Source: JALYXI01 sp963716685 (GTDB lineage Bacteria; Acidobacteriota; Terriglobia; Bryobacterales; Bryobacteraceae). From it: DNA of 64,000 bases. Below, in pieces: positions 52,445 through 63,011 of this stretch. The notes under the pieces were generated by a model, which ran no database searches, had not been told where the DNA came from, and worked only from the letters and a program-made list of their open reading frames with translations. The stretch covers positions 392,341 to 456,340 of the forward strand of contig CAVQTR010000002.1 in assembly GCA_963716685.1 (NCBI GenBank), given 5' to 3'. Position 1 is the first letter of the stretch. Each line of letters begins with the position of its first letter. The position numbers and the translations under genes were made by a program.

Positions 52445-54490
52445 ATGGCAGTCGCTATCTACGTCAGGGTTTCGACCGAAGAACAACGCGAACGGCAGTC
52501 CATCGTCACGCAGCGTGAGTTTGGAACTCGGTACTGCGCCTTCCATGAACTCGCCGTCTACGAAACCTATGCAGACGATGGCGTGTCCGGGACCGTCCCG
52601 CTTGAACTTCGCCCCGGCGGCAAGAGGATGCTGGAGGATGCCCGCCGGCGCAAGTTCGATCAGCTGCTGGTTTATAAACTGGATCGGCTGGGCCGTGACA
52701 CGCGTCTGATTCTGAACGGAGTAGCGGAGTTCGATAGGTACGGTGTTCGGGTCCGCAGCGGCACAGAGGAGTTCGACGCCGGCACATCCACGGGTCGGTT
52801 GATGTTGACTTTGTTGTCGGGATTCGCTGCTCATGAACGCGAGTCGATTCGCGAGCGGTCTGTGGCTGGCACGAACAGGCTTGCTCACACTGGCGTGTGG
52901 CTGGGTGGCATCGTCCCGTACGGCTACCGTGGGCAAGGTGAACGCGGCCAGAGACGGATCGCTGCTAACGAAGAAGCGATCCCCGGGCTTGACATCAGCG
53001 AAGCCGATGTCGTGCGAACGATCTTCAGGATGTGTTCGTTCGAGAGGCAATCCTGTCAGAAAATCTCGGATTACCTGACCAGAACCGGTGTGCCGTGCGG
53101 CTCCTCAGAAAGCCTGGCGGAGTCGACTTCCGGAAAGCGCAATCGGCGAACTGCCGCAATGTGGCGTCCGTCGCATGTGCGCAACATGATCGTCAGCCGG
53201 ACCTACATGGGCGAGCACCTGTTCGGCAAGCGCAGCAATAATCGCAATCGGGAGATTATTACCAGAGAGGTGCCCGCGATCGTCACGGAGGAAACCTGGG
53301 AAGCGGCGCAGAAGGTCCTGCGTTCCAACCAGATCATGTCCACGCGGAATGCGAGTGAACCGCTTCTCTTGCGCGGACTGATCAAGTGCGGACTTTGCGG
53401 GCTGACGTATTCCGGAATGCGGGTGCAAAAGCAGCGGGATCACTACTACCGCTGTAATGGCCGCCAGTTTGCGAGGGGGCTGTACGGACTCTCCGGCAGG
53501 AAGTGCCCGGCTAAGGGACTGAATGGCGACTATGCCGAACGGCTGGTGTGGGCGGACATCGAGTCATTCCTACGCGACCCCGGCGATATTCTGGAACGTC
53601 TGAAAGCTCGTGTCGCTATGCAGGATAGCGAGCGTGTGGACCACGAGAAAGAGTTGGACGATCTAACCGATCGGCTGCAGCAGAAAAGTGCAGAACGGGA
53701 ACGCGTTCTCGGACTCTTCCGCCGAGGGCGTATCAATGATGCAGAGCTTGATCAGCAACTCGATCTGATCGATGCCGAATCCGCAGGGCTGCAGGCGCAA
53801 ATCGAAACGGCCACAAGCGCGCTCTCCGCCGGCGACCGCTCCGAGCAGTTCCGCACCGCGGAAGCCTTGCTGGCGACATTGCGGAAGCGATTGGATGGCC
53901 CTGTCCCGGCAGAACTGAAGCGGCGCATTATCGAAGTATTGGTCGAATCAATTCAGGCGAACACGGTCGAGCGGTGGGGTGTGCAACAGAACGAGATCGT
54001 GATCACTTACGGATTCAGCCAGCCGAACGAACCAGCAGCCCTTGTGCTGCCGAGGCATCATCGTATGAGCAACAGGAAACAGCCGCCAGAAGAGTTGAAG
54101 ACGTTAGGCGATCATTTACTCCGCCGTCGGCTCGTGCTGAAACTGCTGCAACGCGAGGTCGCAGAGAAACTCGGCGTGGACAAAGCCAGCATCGTCAAGT
54201 GGGAGTTGAATCGGACGAAGCCGGGCTTCGCGTACATGCCGGCAATTATCCGGTTCTTGGGGTACAACCCACAGCCGCCGGCCGATGGATGGGCTGAGCG
54301 TCTCGTACAGGGCCGGACCGCTCTGGGGCTCTCCCAGAAGGAATCGGCCAAACAGATAGGCGTAGACGCTAGCACGCTGGCTCGGTGGGAGCGCGGGGAG
54401 CGCGAGCCTACCGGAAGGTTTGCGGCGCGTGCGTTGGGTTTGGTGACGCGGACAGAAACTGCTTTGTCCGGCATCCCCAAAACGGCTTGA
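52445..54490 (+). CDS. Large serine recombinase with fused HTH domains
   Basis: The 681-residue protein has the resolvase domain (AIYVRVSTEEQRERQSIVTQ with the catalytic Ser, KLDRLGRDTRLILNGV), a recombinase domain (GGIVPYGYRGQ, HVRNMIVSRTYMGEHLFG), a zinc ribbon (CGLCG, then CNGRQF and CPAKG) and a coiled coil (KELDDLTDRLQQKSAERERV). An added C-terminal part of about 150 residues (LGDHLLRRRLVLKLLQREVA, VDKASIVKWELNR, LGLSQKESAKQIGVDASTLA) has two Cro/XRE-like helix-turn-helix units. It would integrate the element. Confidence 0.93.
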   Translation: MAVAIYVRVSTEEQRERQSIVTQREFGTRYCAFHELAVYETYADDGVSGTVPLELRPGGKRMLEDARRRKFDQLLVYKLDRLGRDTRLILNGVAEFDRYGVRVRSGTEEFDAGTSTGRLMLTLLSGFAAHERESIRERSVAGTNRLAHTGVWLGGIVPYGYRGQGERGQRRIAANEEAIPGLDISEADVVRTIFRMCSFERQSCQKISDYLTRTGVPCGSSESLAESTSGKRNRRTAAMWRPSHVRNMIVSRTYMGEHLFGKRSNNRNREIITREVPAIVTEETWEAAQKVLRSNQIMSTRNASEPLLLRGLIKCGLCGLTYSGMRVQKQRDHYYRCNGRQFARGLYGLSGRKCPAKGLNGDYAERLVWADIESFLRDPGDILERLKARVAMQDSERVDHEKELDDLTDRLQQKSAERERVLGLFRRGRINDAELDQQLDLIDAESAGLQAQIETATSALSAGDRSEQFRTAEALLATLRKRLDGPVPAELKRRIIEVLVESIQANTVERWGVQQNEIVITYGFSQPNEPAALVLPRHHRMSNRKQPPEELKTLGDHLLRRRLVLKLLQREVAEKLGVDKASIVKWELNRTKPGFAYMPAIIRFLGYNPQPPADGWAERLVQGRTALGLSQKESAKQIGVDASTLARWERGEREPTGRFAARALGLVTRTETALSGIPKTA

Positions 54491-55050
54491 ATCTTTCCGC
54501 GTGTAAAATAAGCAGCAAAGCAAGGTACGGCACCAGATAGTCTTCTCGCATTTCGGCGCTTACGGATGGCACCGGCGAGAGGCGTCGCCGCCAGTTCCCT
54601 CGAGTTTCTGGTTCCTGCCAGCCAATTCAGGACAGTCGGACTTCTCTGCTCCCTTCCATTCGCCAGATGCGTCGGGCCATAGTAGTTGATGATCGCCGCG
54701 ACCCGCCCCGGGCCGCTTGGGTGGAGAGCAAACTCCAGTGCTGCAACCCAACCCAGCCTCAATCGGCGCTCCCGCTTCCCACTGACCGCAGTTGTTATAT
54801 GAATGGGCACTGATTCATGTAGCGAATTCGCTTCAGCCTAAGCTAGAGCTACGGGCCCAAAAAGCTACGGTCACCCATGAAACTCTTTGGGTCGCGGATG
54901 CTATGGCTGAATGCTTATCTAAAAATTTGGCGACGGGCCGGCTCCATGCCGGAGCCAGTTTCGGTAGGTGGAGGGGGTCACTCGGGAGTCAAAACCCTCT
55001 TTTCGCTCGTTATGGGCCTCACGCCTGAAGACAGGTGTAGAATTCAACCC
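54491..55050. other. Intergenic stretch after the recombinase
   Basis: No supported gene in 560 bases. Some antisense frames are open by chance. If the recombinase lies at the element edge, an attachment site may be here; no matching repeat is seen near 47,700-47,940. Confidence 0.4.
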
Positions 55051-56106
55051 ATGAACTCCTTCTGGATCCGCGCCGCCGCCTTCGGTGTCTCCGCCCTCCT
55101 GTTGACCGCCGCATACAAGCGCGCCGAGCCTTCTTCCGTAATGGCCGATGCCGCCAACGCGTTTCTAAATTCGCTTTGGCCCGATCAAAAAGCAAAGGTT
55201 TCTTACGCCTTTGACGACGACGAGCGGCTTAGCTGGCATTTTGTGCCGACCGGAGCGAACTATAAGCCAGGCGACCGCGAACTGCGCAAAGGTATGCCCT
55301 TGGGCGCGATGCAGCCCTTTCAGCGTGAACTGGCCACCGCTTTGCTTGCCGCCGGCCTGAGTCAGCAGGGTGTAATAAAAGCTCAGTCGATTATGAGCCT
55401 TGAGCAGGTTTTGCTGCTTCTCGAAGGCGCCAAGCCAGCCAACCGCCGCGACCCCGATAATTACTTCATTACTATCTTCGGCACTCCTTCCCCCAAGGGC
55501 ACGTGGGCCTATCGCATCGAGGGTCATCACCTGGCGCAAAACTACACCATCGTTGATGGGAAGGTTTCCGACTCGCCTTCGTTCTTCGGAAGCAACCCGG
55601 CCGAGGTCCGCATCGGACCCCGTAAGGGACTCCGCGTTCTGGCGCTTGAAGATGACTTCGGCTACGACATGATCGAATCGCTGGACAAGACCCAGCAGGA
55701 CGTGGCCGTCGTGGACAAGACCGCTCTGAAGGACATTATCACCGGAGCCTCGCGCAAAGCTGCTCTCGCCGGCGCTCCGAATGGGCTCTCCGCTGTGAGG
55801 ATGACCGCCCCGCAGTACGACAAGCTTATGAACATCGTCGAGCTATACGCGTCAAACGTGCCGTTAGCGATGGCGGAAAAGCGCCTCGAACTCGCGCGCA
55901 AGCAGCCCAGGGAGGCGACGTTTTTTGCGTGGACCGGAACAGTTGCTCGCGGTGGCCTGCACTACTACCGGATCCAGACGCCCGGCTTCCTGATTGAGAT
56001 GGATTGCACGCAGGATCAAGGAAACCATATTCACTCAGTGTGGCGCGATTACGAGAACGACTTCGGTATGGACCTACTCAAAGCTCATTACGCCGCAAGC
56101 CACTAA
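55051..56106 (+). CDS. DUF3500 family secreted protein
   Basis: The start is MNSFWIRAAAFGVSALLLTA, a signal peptide; the open frame extends upstream without support. The 351-residue protein carries DUF3500 marks: MADAANAFLNSLWPDQKAKV, RIEGHHLAQNYTIVDGKVSD and the C-terminal DCTQDQGNHIHSVWRDYEND. Relatives are secreted proteins of unknown activity, common in Acidobacteria and planctomycetes. Confidence 0.88.
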   Translation: MNSFWIRAAAFGVSALLLTAAYKRAEPSSVMADAANAFLNSLWPDQKAKVSYAFDDDERLSWHFVPTGANYKPGDRELRKGMPLGAMQPFQRELATALLAAGLSQQGVIKAQSIMSLEQVLLLLEGAKPANRRDPDNYFITIFGTPSPKGTWAYRIEGHHLAQNYTIVDGKVSDSPSFFGSNPAEVRIGPRKGLRVLALEDDFGYDMIESLDKTQQDVAVVDKTALKDIITGASRKAALAGAPNGLSAVRMTAPQYDKLMNIVELYASNVPLAMAEKRLELARKQPREATFFAWTGTVARGGLHYYRIQTPGFLIEMDCTQDQGNHIHSVWRDYENDFGMDLLKAHYAASH

Positions 56107-56489
56107 GGCCCCTAACGCTTGCGAGTTCCACATTGCTTAAGCCGGCGCTTTATGTAATCTCCAGTCTCGCCGTCCATGATCATCTCGCTGTGGACCTCGC
56201 CACCGAGAGTTGCGTTGGTGGAGTATTTCGAAGAACCAGCGATCTCCCCTCTCCACGGGACTTTGCGCGGGCTGTGACGATCAGATGGCAGCAGCCGTGC
56301 CGCATCAGAATCGGTACCATTCATTTGTAAGCGACATGGTGAGATCGCACTTTCATGAACAAGCCCGGTCGCGGCAGGATTCCACCGCAGGCCGTGGACT
56401 TCGCCGAGATTTCACTCCTGGTTCTCTCCTGCTGATTTCCTCCTTCTCTCTAAGCCGCGAACCGAGAGATGGCATATGAACCAGCGACC

Positions 56490-57015
56490 GGTATCATTCT
56501 CTGCGATTTGAGCCACTTAAAGAGGAAGACCTAACCCGGTTGTATGCATGGTTGAAGACGCCGCATATCCGAGGTTTTACCACACGCTGCCTGTACCTGA
56601 ATGGGAACATATGCGGGCCGAGTACCGCAGGCGCCTTGATCGGATTACCCGGAATACGCGGCCATCATCGGCGACAACGCGGGGATAAGCCTGGATCTTT
56701 CCTTGAAGACGCAGGGTGCCTGGGCCAGGGGTTTGGCCGTGCCGTCCTCGTGAAGTTTTTTACAGATATTGGCTTTTCACTCTTCTGTTCGGAAGAGGTC
56801 TCTTAGCTTTATCACGATATGCGGAACAGTCGGGGCTCAGGGGTTCTGCAGCTGCCGGCTTCGCTCGCGTTCGGCAATTCACCGTGAATGGCGATTCGAA
56901 ACAACTACTCAAATTGTGCGGGGCGACGTATCAGCCCTCGCTGCCCGACTTAAGAACCAGCGGGGTGTATGTTGATCCGGGCCGCCGCCCTCAGCTGGAG
57001 GAGGAACCGTTCTAA
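56490..57015 (+). pseudogene. GNAT acetyltransferase (AAC(6')-like), multiply frameshifted
   Basis: Pieces in different frames read LRFEPLKEEDLTRLYAWLKT, EWEHMRAEYRRRLDR, CLGQGFGRAVLVKFFTDIGF and LRGSAAAGFARVRQFTVNGD, the order of an aminoglycoside-acetyltransferase-like GNAT fold including the QGxGxA-type acetyl-CoA loop. At least three frameshifts separate them. Confidence 0.75.
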
Positions 57016-57569
57016 AGGCGGCATCGAAGCTCCCCAGCGACTGCCTTGGAAGATAAGTCGCGGCATCTCGAGCCGAAGTCGATAGGGACAACGCCACGCG
57101 GATTGGCCTCCGAGAGAGTCGCGGAAACGCGCCTGTTGCGGTCTCTGAAGTACGAGCCGTTCCATGTCAAGTAGTCTGTTCTACATGTTTCCGAGGGTCT
57201 CGCCTGTACATCACAGGCCGCCTATGCGGTAGCTACGATTCCATCGAAACTGCCTTCGGCGAGAGCGCCGGTCACAGCCCGATAACATCAAACGGGAGGA
57301 CATCGGCGGCAACGGGAGGAGTAGGGAACAGCCAATCGCGTAAGCATAATTATGATAGTGGCGATTTAGGCGGTTTTTGGTGGTTTATTCTGGGCAGATC
57401 CCCAATACGGCCACCCGGTGGCTGCGCACTGATTCTGGTTGTGTGCGCGGCAGCACGCAGCGCATAACTTTGTCTTGTAATACCGAGTTCGTTCGGTTAT
57501 ATTCCTCGCGTACTTACTTTCTTTCCGTAAAGCGTCGAGAAACGCTTCATCCTTTGGAGGAAAAGCAAG
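57016..57569. other. Gap with no supported gene
   Basis: About 550 bases of decayed sequence with short chance frames only. The promoter of the following triple-repeat gene probably lies at its right end, where AT content rises. Confidence 0.4.
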
Positions 57570-58922
57570 ATGCCTATACAAACGGTGCTAGACCTAAGCG
57601 GTCAATGGGCAAGCGGGGGTGCTCCCGGGCCGGTTATTTCCGTCAATGGCAACGCCCTTTCCGTCGATATGTCGGCTTATAACCGTCCCACGGCGAGTGG
57701 TTCCATACTTGATAGTTCGGACATCAGCGTACACTTCCCCGACGACAAGACCTATACGGGGCAACTCCAGGCACCGTCGGTAATCCATTGGTCGAACAAC
57801 TCAACATGGATCAAGGTTCCCATTCTCACGACAATAGATCTGAATGGTACTTGGGCCAGCGGAGGTATTCCGGGTCCGCATATTTCCGTGAACGGCGCCG
57901 CCATCTCAATCGACATGTCCGCCTATGGACGTCCCAAGGCCAGCGGCACTATCCTCGATGCTTCTGACATCACCGTAACTTTTCCCGACGACAACACCTA
58001 TACCGGCAAACTTCAACCGCCTGCTACCATTCAATGGTCGAACAACTCTGCCTGGACAAAAGTCGCGGTTTCGACGAGCACTCTGGTCGATCTAAATGGG
58101 CAGTGGGCCAGCGGAGGCGTTCTGGGGCCGCAGATCTCCGTGGACGGCAAAAAGATCTCGGTCGATATGTCGTTTTACAACCGCCCGGCTGCGAGCGGTT
58201 CGATTCTGGATTTCGCGGACATCACGGTAACCTTCCCCGACGATAAGAGTTACACGGGTAAACTTCAGCTGCCCGGTACGATCGCATGGTCGAATGACTC
58301 CACATGGGTAAAGGTCAACACACTGTTCAGCTCGAATTTCGATTTTGCGTCCGCTGGCTCTCCGCCGTTACAGACGGAAGCCGTGGGAACGGCGAGAGTC
58401 GAGGGGCCGCCGAATAGCGTTACTGTCGTCAATCCGCCATTCAGCAGCAGCTCAAGATGGTTAAAGATCACAGGATCGCCGGCCTCCGAGGAGCAAGTCG
58501 CAAACTTTGTAGGTCAATTTACACAGAGCGACGGGGTTGGCGTTTACGACTTTTCAGCCGAGTTGTTCGTGCCGACAGGCTCTACCGTGTGCTCGATCAG
58601 TTTCGAGACGCCAGACGCCGAGGAAATTATGCATGTCGATTTCACATCCGACAACAAAATTAGAATCGACGATTTAGTCGAGTTCGGTTCCTTCAAGCGC
58701 GATCAGGTCTTCATCATGCAGGCGAGCCTCAATATCTCCGCGACGCAATCCACGGCGCATGTCGCCGTTTCAGGAGGTGGCGCGGTAGGTTCCATGGACT
58801 ATAACATCCCTGAGTTTGGACAACGCCTCTCCCTCCAATTTAGTGCGATCAGAGTATGGAAAGGGGTTGGGGATGTCGGCGTTTTCTACGCTACCAGAAT
58901 TATTGCGGGACGCGAAGCTTAA
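57570..58922 (+). CDS. Triple-repeat beta protein of unknown function
   Basis: A GGAGGAAAAG site precedes ATG. The 450-residue protein has no signal peptide. Three tandem modules of about 82 residues (5-86, 87-168, 169-251) each read DLNGQWASGG..ISVNG..VDMSAYNRPxASGSILD..ITVTFPDDxTYTG..IxWSNNSTW, a lipocalin- or beta-barrel-like pattern. A distinct C-terminal domain (residues 252-450) looks like a jelly-roll or lectin fold. Repeated WSN-Trp modules suggest ligand or carbohydrate binding. Confidence 0.7.
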   Translation: MPIQTVLDLSGQWASGGAPGPVISVNGNALSVDMSAYNRPTASGSILDSSDISVHFPDDKTYTGQLQAPSVIHWSNNSTWIKVPILTTIDLNGTWASGGIPGPHISVNGAAISIDMSAYGRPKASGTILDASDITVTFPDDNTYTGKLQPPATIQWSNNSAWTKVAVSTSTLVDLNGQWASGGVLGPQISVDGKKISVDMSFYNRPAASGSILDFADITVTFPDDKSYTGKLQLPGTIAWSNDSTWVKVNTLFSSNFDFASAGSPPLQTEAVGTARVEGPPNSVTVVNPPFSSSSRWLKITGSPASEEQVANFVGQFTQSDGVGVYDFSAELFVPTGSTVCSISFETPDAEEIMHVDFTSDNKIRIDDLVEFGSFKRDQVFIMQASLNISATQSTAHVAVSGGGAVGSMDYNIPEFGQRLSLQFSAIRVWKGVGDVGVFYATRIIAGREA

Positions 58923-59120
58923 AACGACGCGTCCGCATGCTGTTAAGTTTTAGTGGATAGTAAGAGATACGATTGTCACTTAAGGCGACAATCAACATCA
59001 CAAACGCCACGGCAATGCTTGGATTCTTCTCTCTAGCAACCTTAGACGGCACGCAGTCCAGCAGGTGGAGCGCCGCCCCGGGCGCAAACCCTCGGACCGG
59101 TCAATACAAACTTGGGCCCC

Positions 59121-59339
59121 TTATAAGGCGGATGCATTCTTACGATCCTCCCACGGGTTATCCAACCAACAGAGAGCGGCTGCCAGACCGCCGACAACAA
59201 CGAGCCAAACAAGCGTTACAATCCCTAACGCTGTTAAGGGAATTGACGTCGAGAACCCGCTCTGAATGTCGAAGGCGAGAGCGCACATGGCCATCAGGAA
59301 GGCGGCTGACGCCCAACTGCGTGGCGCCGAGCCGTTCAT
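59121..59339 (-). CDS. Possible small two-helix membrane protein
   Basis: Starting at ATG 59339, the 72-residue frame has hydrophobic segments WASAAFLMAMCALAFDI and LTALGIVTLVWLVVVGGLAA. The open frame extends upstream as shadow. Support is limited to composition. Confidence 0.35.
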   Translation of the reverse strand: MNGSAPRSWASAAFLMAMCALAFDIQSGFSTSIPLTALGIVTLVWLVVVGGLAAALCWLDNPWEDRKNASAL

Positions 59340-59646
59340 ACGCTGGTACACACGCTCCAGTGTTTTCCGATCACGCGCGCCAGTTCGGCCATGCGTGATT
59401 GAGAAGTATTGAAATGTCTGCAGATGTCCACATTGGGCAGATCTTAAGCTGCGCCCGGAATCAGAAAGCACCCTGTTTATGAACCAGTTAAAGCTTGTAG
59501 CCGCAGCGTCCCGGGCGCTGATTCCGTTTGTACCGTAGCCGCCGTAAGTAGCGGATCCGAACCGAAACGATCCCGGGCCGGAACAGCGCAAAGAACATTG
59601 CCGCGGAGCGATACTTCGCCGTCCGTTCCGCCACAAGTTGTGGATC

Positions 59647-62600
59647 TTAAAACGCCACCCTGACGCCAAACTGCAAGTTGCGAGGAGGTTCAGCTGACGA
59701 AATCGTGCCGTAGGATCCTCCGCCACTGGTGCTGACGTTCGGGTTGTCGAAATTGGTGTGGTTCGGCGCGTTGATCATATCCGCCGTTAAGCGGAGAGTC
59801 CACCCTTCGCGAATTTTGAATACCTTGCGCAAGGAGACGTCGCACTGGACCCAGTCCGGTCCCTCGATCACCCCGACACCCGCATTGCCCAGTGCAGTGG
59901 CCGGCGCATTACTAAATGCCGCGGTGTTGAACCATCTGGCGGCCCCAGGATTGTTGATGCTAACGTCCTCGCCGTCGTACGACGAACGCCGCGTGACGCC
60001 GGTCGAACTGCCGGTCGGCGTTAGGTAGGCTCCGGTCTGGAAGCGTATGATGCCGCTCAACTCCCAACCGGCAAGCGCGCCGCCCACGACACCTCTGCGG
60101 CTGCGCAGGAATGGCATCTTATATGTGTACGTCGAGACAATCAAATGCCGCCGGTCGAAAGTTGTCGGCCCATAGTTATATTTGCGATCCAGGAACTCGA
60201 CCGCGTCGGAACCGCTGTTGTAGTTCCCAGACGAATCCGCCAGCGCCTTCGACCAGGTGTAATTGACCGTGTACACCATATCGCCCTTGCGTTTGGTCAG
60301 GTGAACCTGCAGAGCATTGTAATTGGAATTTGAGTCGCTCATGTAGTAGTTGATCGTCGAATACCCTTTGTACGGAACCATGGCGTTGAGCACCAACTGC
60401 TGGGCAGCCGGCAGCGCGCTGTTCGCCGTCAGCGTCGCAAAGGACGGAAAGTTGATGTTTGGAGACCGGATCAAGTGCCGCCCTTGGTTCCCCGCGTATG
60501 TCACATCGAGGAACATTCCATGCCCTATCTCCGCTTGAATGCCGGTATTGAACGTGTACACCGTAGGCGTCTTCATCTCCGGATCGATGCCGTGGATGGC
60601 GCCGAGGGGCGCCGGCGCGGCGACTGAGCCCCCGCCGGGGTTTGAGAGACTACCGCTGGTGTACTGCGAACTCACGTTGTACGGCGGCACCGTGGTTTGC
60701 GGAATGATGAGGTTGCCTTCCGGGCGGTCATGGAACACTCCGAAACCGCCGCGTACCACGATATTCTTCCTGGCGAATGGCCGGTAAGAATAACCGAAGC
60801 GCGGCATGAACTGTTCCTGAGTCTTATAGAGTCCGCGAGGTGCTCCTGCCGGAACGGCGAGAACAGCCGGGCTATTCGCGTTGAGAACGCGTCCTGCTTC
60901 GTCGGCCGGAATACCATTGCCCGCGCGGATTAGTCCGTCGTAGGGGTTGCCGGAACCCGGAACGATCAACCCTCCCGGAGTTATCGACACTGCGGTTGCC
61001 GGATTATAAAGCCCCGGAACGAAATTGGCCATGTTGTTGGCCGTGGTGTAGGTCGGGATGAAGTGGCTGTACCTCAGGCCGATTTCGAGACTCAGGTTGT
61101 TGGTTACCTTATACGAATCCTGCAGATACCCGTCAAACAGTGAATAACGGAACCGTCCCCACGGATCATACGCTGCTTCGGTATAGGTGTAGTATTGGCC
61201 CAAGATTGTGTCAGCGAGTGCAGAACCGGTCGTCATGGTGTTGGCGCTGGTGTTGTTGAACGCGATGTTCCCCAGGTATGCCGCCTGTCCGTTCTGGTCC
61301 AGCCGGTCGCGAACCGCAGACCCGCCGAACTTGAACACGTGCGAGCCATGAATCCAGGTCAGGTTATCGACGACCGCCATATTGGTCGGCCCCGATTTCT
61401 GGTACGAGTTATACGGCCCGTAAAAGCTCGCGAAACCGTTCACCGCGACGTTCGGTATTCCCGTGGGATATTCGCCTACCCCGCCATAGATCAGCGGGAA
61501 CTGGAACCCGTAGGCGCTCCGCTGCCAAGTGTCCCCATACATCGTGATTTTCTGGCCGTTAAAGGCGATGTTATAACGGGCTTCGTTGATGATCGTGGGG
61601 CTGATCGTCCAGATCCAGCCCAACTGAGGGTTCCAACCGGGCCGGCTGCGGAGCGTCGGATCAGTTGGCAGCGGGGACGCCGCGAACGTGCTGAAGGGGT
61701 CGATGATGTTGTAGGCGTCGTGGATGTAGCGAAAGTAGACGGAATGACGCTCGCTCTGATGCCAGTCGACGCGGAAGATGTCCTCGCGGTAATTGAACGG
61801 GTTGGGTTGCTGGAAGGTGGCGTTGTTCCCGGTGGGCGTGTTGGAATAAACCGACGCCAGTTTCGACATAGCCCTGTAGACATTCATGATGGCCTGGCCG
61901 TCTGGCGTGATCAGGCTCGCAGGAACGATCCTATTTGGGATGGGGGTCTTGGTCCCGGGGAAATTAATAACAGTCGTGCGGTCTGAGAAGTCGCCTGTCA
62001 TTTCGGCGAGAGTGGGAATGGTCTGGCGGCTGGGATTACTCGTCCTGCGGATCTTCTTCCATTCTTCGCCCTCGAAAAAGAAGAGTTTACCCTTTTTGAG
62101 CGGGCCGACCGCAACCGGACCGCCGATGCTCCAGCCGTAGTCGTTGAACCGCAACTCCGGCTTGACCGCGGCGAAGTAGGCGTTGGCGTCCAGAGCGTCG
62201 TTGCGGATCGTCTCGAACATACTGCCGTGGAACTGCGCGGTACCGCTTTTGGTCACGACGTTGATATTGGAACCTGAATTTCGACCATACTCGGCGGAGA
62301 ATGATGACGTTTGCACGCTGACCTGCTGAATGAAATCCACACCGACATTGTTAATCTGGCTGGTGTTGCTGCCCGACACCAGATTGGCGGCGCCATCTAC
62401 AGACATGTGATTGGTGTCGGACCGGTTGCCGTTGATGGACTGGTTGGAGACACTCAAGCCGGTCGTCATGGCCATCTGATCCAGGCTGGTGACCGCAACC
62501 CCTGGGATTAGGGTAATTAACTCGATATAGTTCCGCCCGTTGAGCGCCAGATCGTTAACCTGTTCGGAATCGATGGTGTGGCGGATCTCGCCTGAGACCG

Positions 62601-63011
62601 TATTCACGGTCTCGCCCCCTGCCTCGGTCACCGTCATCGTCTCGGTAACAGCGCCAACTTCCAGTTTGAAATCGGCGGTAACGCGCGCCGCATTATCGAC
62701 AGCGAGCCCGGTCTGCTCCGCTTTCCGGAACCCCGCCGCTTCCACCGTAACGCCATAAGTGCCAATGGTCAGATTGACGATCACATATCGGCCGGAACTA
62801 TCTGTCGTCGCTTTCGATGCCAAATGTGTTTCGTTGCTGAGAGCGGACACGGTGGCGCCGATCACGACCGCTCACCGCTGCTGTCCTTTGACAGTGCCGT
62901 TGGAGCTGTCACGGTATTGGCCTGCGGGAACGCCGGGGTCCCCAAAAGGAGAATAGCTCCTAAAACCGGTAAGTGTTGCAGCGCAATCCAGCGTGTTCTC
63001 TTCGTAGACAT
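59647..63011 (-). pseudogene. Oar-like TonB-dependent receptor, frameshifted after the signal peptide
   Basis: The main frame (59,647-62,865) encodes a CarboxypepD_reg domain (MIGATVSALSNETHLASKAT, DSSGRYVIVNLTIGTYGVTV), a plug (DFIQQVSVQTSSFSAEYGRN, INVVTKSGTAQFHGSMFE) and a large barrel ending in an aromatic C-terminus, NLQFGVRVAF. The signal peptide lies upstream in another frame: ATG 63011 reads MSTKRTRWIALQHLPVLGAI to QANTV, then hits TGA; it rejoins the main frame at DSSG with a 2-base insertion near 62,868-62,878. Typical of acidobacterial outer-membrane uptake. Confidence 0.9.

Noticed and set aside
56112..56324. Minus-strand 70-codon frame (SSKYSTNATLGGEVHSEMIM) as phospholipase-D-like nuclease
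   Set aside because: The resemblance is weak and there is no HKD motif; region is decayed.
61195..61986. Plus-strand frame of 263 codons opposite the TonB receptor
   Set aside because: Antisense shadow of the receptor barrel.
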